A DNA stretch of 64,000 nucleotides from Lytechinus pictus (Eukaryota; Echinodermata; Echinoidea; Temnopleuroida; Toxopneustidae), in assembly GCF_037042905.1 (NCBI RefSeq), contig NW_026974140.1, positions 14,744,001 to 14,808,000 of the forward strand, written 5' to 3'. Position numbers and translations under genes: made by a program. Within the stretch, counting starts at the first letter, position 1, and each line of letters begins with the position of its first letter. Below the pieces are notes generated by a model that saw only the letters and a program-made list of their open reading frames with translations, was not told where the DNA came from and made no database searches. Positions 37,101-46,100 of the stretch are shown piece after piece.

Positions 37101-40100
37101 ATTCAAAACCTATTGTAAGTTCGGAGCCAAAATAAAATCACGTATTAAGCAGCCTCTCCGTTCTTCATTGTTTTTACACACAAAAAAAGGTTATATCTGG
37201 CGTTCCATGACATTTGCTCCGGCGATATCCCTCCAATCTAAAAGCTAACCATAAATTAAAAAAAACTTACCACAAACCTATAACATCACCCCAGTTCTAA
37301 TCCTAAGTCAAATCTTCGTGTTCTTTTATCTTTTATCTTCCGTAATTTTGTTAGACAAGTTGCCGCAAAGCATTGACCGGTGTTAGATCGGTCTAGGACT
37401 GTCTATCAGTCATGAATTTTTCGTAAGAACTCATTTTTAAGTTTTGACAAAATACTTGTTAAAAAAAAGTAAATATACAAGTAGATAAAACACATTACGA
37501 TCAGGGAAGCGTTTGATGAAAGGACGTATTATTTATATCCGACACTTACGAATGCTTCTCGGTAAATCATAACCAAGAAAAGTTGTCACATCTGACAACT
37601 GGTTGGATGACAATATTGCTGATGAAACACTCCCCAAAATTTGACAACTTTTATCTTTCATTGTTTTAATACCCCCTCCCGATATGACTGTCACTCTCAA
37701 TTTCTGTCGATCCTTGTTACGCCGTCTTTTTCTCTTATCGGTAATGCCCACTGATATCAATCCTGTCCATTAAAATTCATGAAATCAATTTCACCTCGCG
37801 ATTCGAAGCAAGAAGGAAATTAAACTTTCATTTATCTATTTCAATGAATATTCTCACAATCTTTGCAACGCCTTGTATAAATTGGCTCATTTGTCTGGGA
37901 AAATTGATTTTATCAAATATTTATATGACATTTTGCGGTGACGATAGATTTGAAGTAGTTATTTCTATGTATAGGGGAAGTTGTAGAAGGTAGTATTATG
38001 CGCCTTTTTCATCCAAAATATACAGAACATAATCTGTGACACATAAAAATATGGCCCCAAAAATTTGTTCTTCTCTTTACGTATTTATACCCCCGCCAAA
38101 TTAAGTTTGAAGGGGGTAGCCTATGTATGTATAGGAATCAACGTAAGGTATAAGGCGGTCGGTCGGGCGGATAGTCCGTTGCAAATTTTGCCGTTCGAAC
38201 TACTTCGTCAGTTTTCAACCAATTCTCATGTAATTTGGAACTCACATGGGTCTTCAATGGGGTAAAGTTGGCAAGACATGTTTCGGAAATTGTGTTGTGA
38301 TGGTAACGGTATTTTAATTAATACAAAAATAAGAGAAAAATCTTGCGGTTTAACTACTTCCTCAGTTTTTAACTAATTCTCATGAAATTTGGCACACACA
38401 TTGGTCTTGAGGCAAAGATGGGCAAGACATGTTTCTCGCATTTGTTAAAAATTATGTTGCCATTGTAGCCGCATATTATGGCCCAAATCGTAGAAAACAC
38501 GTTTGTAGATCAAACTACTTCTCCAGTTTTTGGCCAGTGCTTCTTGTTCATCGGATAAAAAATGCAATTCCCTTTTTCAAATATGTAAATCACCAAAAGG
38601 CAATGCGAGCGCGAAGCGCGAGCTAAATGTTTATATAATGACTTGAAAGATTTTTTTATTTTCCAGGTCTTCCCCTCATCTTATTTTATTCACTCGTCTC
38701 CCTCGTTTTCTGTTTCCCCTTCTTTTTCTTTTTCTTTCCCCCTTTTTTCTTTTATTTTTGCTCCGCCAAGGGGAGGGGTGGGCCCCTCGCCCCCTGGATC
38801 CGCCTATGTTAGACACCATTTTTCGTAAGCGATATCGGAGGATATGATTACTCTGAATTTCTCATAATTTTGCAGGTATCGGATGGGCTATGGTGATGAT
38901 CTCAGGCATGGTGGCCATCTACTACAACATCATCATGGCGTGGACTGCACTATTCTTCGTGCGTTCGTTCACATCTGAGGTGCCATGGAAATCATGCAAC
39001 AACACGTGGAACACGGACGCATGTCAGGAAAACTCATCCGTTGCCATGGATATGGGTTTGAATGATACCAAGCGCCCGTCCCAGGAGTTTTACTAGTACG
39101 TAAATGAAAGAGGAGCAGTAATATATCTTCTTATTTTTTCAGTTAGATATACATTTAGGGAAGGGAAGGGCGAAAAAAACGAGAGATTCAGAAGAAGAAG
39201 AGAGAGAGATGAGGGAGACAGATAGACAAGCAGATATGATAGAGAGAATTAGAAGAGAAAAGAAAATGGGAGAGACTGATAGACAGACAAATGAGAGGAA
39301 AAAAGAAGAGGAGAAAGAGAAAGACGAACATAGACAAGAGATTAAGAACAAGAAGAGAGAGAGAAAGAGTTTGGAGTGACACGATAGAGACAGAAGACGA
39401 GAGAAAGGAGAGAGACATTATATTGGACCCCATGGAAGAACAGAGCTGTTATGCTAAACAGCTCTGAAATGGGCTGTCCAACTATATCAATCATACTATT
39501 ATTGGTTTGTAAGTTATTGTTTATGATATTGTGTTTTTTTATGATTTTGAAAAAAAAACACCAACATATAGGCAGAAATGAGAGAGATAGAAAGAGAATC
39601 GACAGAGAGAAAAGAGGCAGATAAACAGAGATGAGATAGACAAACAAAGAAGAAGAGAGATAAGAGAGAGAAGAAGAAGAGAGAGGAGACATACAGATAG
39701 ACAGGCAAAGATGAGAGAGATAGAATAAGATGAGATAGAGAGAGACAGATAAAGATGAGAGGGACAGAAGATGAGAGACATAGGCAGAGATAGTAGAGAC
39801 AAAGAGACACAGAAGAAGAAGGTAGAGATATTGGAGAAACAGGAGATGTGAGGTGAGATGTGAGGAAGGGATATGGGAAAACAGATAAAGTGAGATCAAG
39901 GAAGACCAGTAAAGGCAAGATGCCTTGTCTGCTGTGCAAACCCTTCACTCGAGTTAAGTGTCTGAATGTGCATCCTACTCATGCCTTGTGTACTGAAGGC
40001 CCTCTTGCTGATTATTGAAACAGCAAGTTTTGTTTGTGCTAGTCTTTGTGTGGAGACACACTTGCTCATCAAAGTTTCAATCAGGGTCTGTGCCTGCAGA

Positions 40101-43100
40101 CTAAAAGATGCACATGAATCAATGCAGGGGTGCCTAGGATTTACAAGATGAAGATTACAAAGATTACATGGGGAGAGCTTGAGAGGAGAGAAAAGGAGAC
40201 CAAAAAAATATATGCAGAAAGAGAGGATGATAGAAATAATTTGTTCATTTTTAGGTGATTCTTATCCAGCATGTTTATGTGAATTCCGCTGGTGCAGTAA
40301 ATTTAATTAAAATGCAAATATTTTAATGACATGTATTGTAGATAGAAAGATTGAAAGCGGCCACTGTATTTTATATCCTATGCATGAATTTCTTGCATGG
40401 TTGTAAACTATATACATGTATCAACTGAAATTCCCACATGAGGAAAGATAAAATCTGATAGAGATCAAAATAATTTTTCACCATTTTTCACATGAAATGG
40501 ACTTGATGAAGCTTAGGCAACTGATTTATTGAGTACAAACTCGGCTGTCAGGTTGGTTAACAATGGTGCAAGCGTGACATTTGATTCACCCTGGGGGCGC
40601 AAGGTTGAGGATTGATTCACTCTGGGGTGGGGATATTTTATTACCGGTACCTTAAACATGTAATTTTAGTTCATATTTATCATGCCTATGCTTTGCTCCC
40701 GATTGTATAAGGACACCGTTCTCACTACCTTCCTAAAACTAGTTTACTGGGAACTAGTTTAGTGGAAACTAGTTTAGACTAAGAAGCATTATGATTTGAG
40801 GTCATCCCATTTTTATGATACACATTTTTATGGTGTCGCGCTCGGTGTCTGTCCGTCTGTCTGTTTGTCCGTTAACTTTTCCTTGTTAACGCGATAACTT
40901 CAGTTTTACTTAACCTAGGTTCATATAATTTGGTGTGTATGATACTAGCATGGATCCCAGGAAGCCTATTGATTTTGAAGTCAAAGGTCAAGGTCACAGT
41001 GATGTGTTTTCATCTTATCTTTCTGCAGTCCTTAAAACGCGAATACTTTAGTAAAACTTAACCTAGGCTCATATAATTTGGTGAGAATGATACTACATGT
41101 AGCATGGATCCCAGGAAGCCTATTTATTTTGAGGTCAAAAGGTCAAAGGTCAAGGTCATGGTGACATGTTTTCATCTTACCTTTCTGAAGTCCTTGTAAA
41201 CGCGAATACTTTAGTATAACTTAACCTAGGCTCATATAATTTGGTTTGTATGATACTAGCATGGATCGGAGGAAGCCTATTGATTTTTAGGTCAAAAGGT
41301 CAAAGGTCAAGTTGCCACCTGTCACTTTTCTTGCTTGACCAATAACTCCAATTTCCGCATTACAGGAGGGCGTATTATGTGCTTGCCCTATAGCGATGCT
41401 CTTTCTTGTTATCCTTGTGATAACTTAAAAAGTATCTAATGGATCAACTCCAACTTGTATATAGGAGGATCAGTGATCTGATTAGTTTTAGAACAACACT
41501 TATTGAGGTAAAAAGTCAGGACCTAAAGGTCACTGCAGTCATAATGTATACCTGCTGAAAATTGCTTATTCTTACTTGGTTTCTTAACCTAAAAGTATCA
41601 TAAAAAAGAGGAGTGATATGATCTGATTAGTTTTGGGTCTGTATTGTAGCCAGACGGAGGACCAATGGTGGGTGAAATGTCTAACCTCCGACAGACGGGA
41701 GTGGAGAGCTTTTGTCGCTGCCCTACATGCCAGGAGGCATAACGGGCAGTAAGTAAGTAATTGTAGCCAGGCACTCAAAGTTTTCAAACATAGAAGGAAA
41801 ATAAAAGCATTAGGCCTATCCTGGGCCAGCTGCTGATCCAGTTAAAGTAAATGCTAAATATGGGTATATAATAATTAAATATTTTGCTTTGCTTTACTTT
41901 CAGCAACTATGTATTAGGTGTTGACGGTCACAATCTAGATGACATGGGTGCTATGAAATGGGAGCTTGTTGTATGCCTTCTCTTCTCCTGGATCGTCATC
42001 TTCTGCTGCATCTGCAAAAGTGTGAAGAGCTCTGGCAAGGTACGGATTCAACCCATAATAATAACGATAATATCATTTGTGGCATCTATCTAGAAATATT
42101 CTATTCCAAGGTGCACAAGGAAAAAAGAAAGAAATAATAAGAGAGTTTGGATGAGTGTTGTAATGTCAAGAAGTGATACTGTTAGAAGAGACATGATTTC
42201 AGTTTAGATATGAAAGTTATGTTGTATGGTATATTTATATTCACCTTTTCAATGTATTATCGCACTTCATATTTGTATTTTTTCTGTCTGTACAAGATTT
42301 ACTAGTTCTAGAAAATACATGAAGAGATAAATAGATATATGAACAGACTTTGATTTAAATTTCAAAACTGAAATACAAAATTCTATTTTGGAGACTGGGC
42401 TATGTATGAAACTATTTCACACAAAAAATCATACTTAAACTGAAAAATATATTGCATATGAAATTACTGAATAGATATAGAATGATACATTCATTTTTTC
42501 CCCTTTTTCCAATGTCCGCTTTAATAACAGGTGGTATACTTTACTGCAACCTTTCCCTATGTGATTCTTACGATCCTTCTCATCCGAGGCGTGACTCTAC
42601 CAGGAGCAGAAATTGGTATCAACTACTACCTATCACCTCGCTGGGAGAAACTCAAGGAAACTCAAGTAAGTCCATCCATTTTGCACAATTCTTTACATGT
42701 AGATATTTGTTTTAGAAGTTCTCAGTTGGTTTTATTGATGTCTTTCCTTTCTCTGTGTGAATATATCGTATCAACTATTGATTATGGTATTAAAATATTT
42801 TTTCACAATTTTTTGATACCTTGACTACATTCTGTATACTTTCTAGATGAAAGCAATAAGTAAGTCCTATAAATATAGGAATGACTAATGATCTGATCAG
42901 TTACTGAGGGGGGATCAAAGATTTCTATATGCATTGAAATATCTTGTTTTTGCAATAACAGTATGACTTCAATCTTGGCTCATAAATGCTTTGGGAGAGG
43001 TGGTGAATTGATGTGGTTTTAGGGGTTCGGTTGTGTTTTTGAAAATGTAAAATTTTTAGAAAATATTAGTGATGAGAGAAATAAAGAGATTGAAACTATA

Positions 43101-46100
43101 TACACAGTAATGTAGGGCACTATATGGTTTATAGAGGTGTTTTATATTTCCATCTCACTCTTCTCTTGTGTTTTGAAGGTGTGGGGTGCAGCAGCAACAC
43201 AGATCTTCTACTCTCTTGGACCTGCTTGGGGTGGAGTTCTTACTTTCTCCAGCTACAACAAGTTCAACAACAATTGTCTTGTGTAAGTTTATTATAATCT
43301 CACCCATCTATTTTATTCTTAATGTATATTTTATTTTGTTTTAAGGGATGTGAAATAAATGAATTGAATCTGAAAACAATCTATTAAATAGTCAATATCT
43401 AATTGCCTTTTCATATGCACTGTTGAATATATTAATTTTAAATGTGTTACTGACAAAACTACTTCAAAATGTAAGTAATCTTAAGTATAATCAGAAAGAT
43501 TTCATTGTCATTTGATCTGTTCTTACAGTCAGTTGGTATCAACAGTATATGACATGGTTTACAAACTAACATTTATTGGGTTCAAATAAATGCTTATATC
43601 ATCCAACTTTCTGCTACAGTGACGCGATATGTATCCCCTTAATCAACTGTTTGAGTAGTTTCTACGCGGGATTCGTAGTCTTCTCAACGCTAGGATTCAT
43701 GTCCTATAAGACTGGCATCTCAATTGATAACGTCGCAGTCAGAGGTTAGTGTTCTCCTGATTTCATCTTATGTGCATTGATCAATATATTGTGTATGATT
43801 CAATGATGTGCCCCATCTTCATGTTTACAAGTTATCACAACTTTTTTTTTGCATCAGCTTGTAACACCTAAATTCAATTAGACATGACAAAAATGCAGAT
43901 TATTAAATATGGATTGTTTAAACTTCTCTCTATAGAATAGCAAATTTATTTAGATGCCAATTTAGGGGAAACTTGATTAAACAATGCAATACAGTTTAGG
44001 TAAATTCTTTATTTCATTTTCATTGAAACATGATACAAAGTAATATAAATGAGAATATTAATCACTTGATTTTGATTGTGACCATTTGCTTTTCAGGTCC
44101 AGGTCTTGTTTTTGAGACTTATCCGGAAGCAATTTCCCAGATGCCCGTTGCCCCTCTCTGGGCTATTCTCTTCTTCTTCATGTTCTTCCTTGTCGGACTT
44201 GATACACAGGTAATCATACTATACCACAGTTTTGTGTATTTAAGTCATGTATGGGAACATAGGTAATATACTATAAAACACATGATAATAATTTTTGTTT
44301 TACCTGAGTGTTATTTATATTGTTTTGTTTTGTTTGTCAACAGTTCGGGATGGTGGAGACTGTTGTGAGTGGACTGGTTGATTACTTCCCGAATCATTTG
44401 AGAAAACATGGCACCTTAGTTGCCCTTGCAGTCTGTGTGTTCTTCTTTCTCCTTGGACTTCCCATGGCTTCTCAGGTATGGTATAACACAAATATTACAC
44501 ATCATCCGGGGCATTAGTAAGAAATATACCCCAAGGTACCTGTGGAACACTTCCAACATGCCTCAGGCATAGTCAAGGGCAGTTTGGATGGTTTCAAAGG
44601 TAACATTTGTGGGTTGTTATTCTAATGCCCTAGCAAAAGGATGTGTATTATTTGTTTTATAAGATATTGATATGGATCTTTGTTATTTGATAAATCATCC
44701 TTATCTCAAACCATGGCTGGTCAATAGAATAAGTCATTAGTAACAGTCATTAGCATGACACATGCCTCTTTTCATTATCCAGAAAAACAAAACCCAGGGA
44801 AGCCAACAAATTATTTTTCAATCTTGAGCAGCTTCTATTTCAGATTTTCCCTCCAATATCATATGGCTTCATAACTTACTATTATTATAAAAACCATGGA
44901 AACATTCTTGAATTTGATTGGCTGCTAATCCCTGTTACCATGGCAATTATCTTGGTGGTAAGTCTTTATGAAACAGCCATAACTCAGTGGTCAGTTGCTT
45001 GGATTTTTCCGGGGGGGGGGCAGGCAAAAACACATCAGGGTTGTTACTTGATATATAGAACACCTTGTCTGAACATATTAGAGGAAGCATGCTGAAAATA
45101 AGTGAAAATTGTTCATTTTAAGAGGATGCATTTAATCCATTTTGCATGTGACAATACCAACATAAATGTCCCTGTTTGTCCTCTGAAAGGATTTCATAAT
45201 TAAAAATGTCTAGTCAACCTGAAATTTGTGCAAACCATAACATGAGGAAATACTTTATTTCTTCAATAGAATTATGAATCATATACCATGTTTGATATTA
45301 TGATTTTATTCAACTCCTTGAATGATACTGTCATTAACAAATGTAACTACACTGTTCTCTCATTCAAATTTGTCTATTTTTATTTCCAACATAAAATAAA
45401 ATGGCCATGATTACAATGACATTTTCATATACTTACGATATAATCTCTCTCTCTCTCTCTCTCTTTGTATCTAGGGTGGAATTTATATGTTTGAGTTGAT
45501 AAACTGGTACAGCTGTTGGATATCCCTCATGTTGGTGGGCTGCTTTGAGTGTTTGGCTGTTGTTTATTTCTATGGTAGGTTATTGTTATAAAAATTCTTG
45601 ATCATTGCATAAATTAAGGTGTAAGTGTTTTAAAAAAAATAGTGGTTCTCTTAATTAAAACAAGCTAGTCACAGTTGACAAACTGGTATTATTAATTAAA
45701 ATTACCTTAAAAAGCTAGTGAAAATTTAACGGCGAGCAGACTGTTCTGAAAAGTAATCCAAATAAGCGAGACACTTTTAACTGATTAGCACCCATTAGTC
45801 AAATTCTTCTTTTATATAAAATGAGCTGGTGTATAAGTGACCCGGCAATCCAATAAAACCCATTTAGCTTGCTCATTACCAAATATCATCAAATGAAGCA
45901 ATAAAAAATTAAGAACTGTTAAAACTATTGTTTATTCACAGTTTTCGATTGTGATAAAATGTTTTTAAAATATTGGAAACAACCTTTGCCTACTTCATGA
46001 TGTAGGTTTTGCTAACACACAACTTCTATAAGTCCCTTTTTTCGGGCTACTCACCACCTAACTTTTGTTTACTTTTGTTTATGATCACTCCTGATCAATT

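Larger units (their letters stand above)
31463..38875 (+). other. intron 3 of the SLC6 gene (7.4 kb, repeat-filled)
   Basis: The largest intron. It holds a foldback (31549-31720), a CA-rich minisatellite (33396-33535), a long palindrome (34129-34722), MITE remnants (about 34835-35215), a complete hAT-like element (35291-36829) and a further repeat block (38080-38810). The stretches 31721-33395 and 36838-38079 show nothing recognisable. Confidence 0.6.
39096..41903 (+). other. intron 4 of the SLC6 gene
   Basis: Contains GA-rich tracts (39155-39420 and 39575-39870), an interspersed tandem-unit repeat (40830-41413) and otherwise unremarkable AT-rich sequence. The long minus-strand ORFs over the GA tracts are composition artefacts. 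Confidence 0.6.

Noticed and set aside
39139..39948. Overlapping minus-strand Ser/Leu-rich ORFs of 70-185 residues that look like membrane proteins
   Set aside because: They arise from the purine-rich tract in intron 4. Frames overlap each other with the same bias and there is no start or splice logic.
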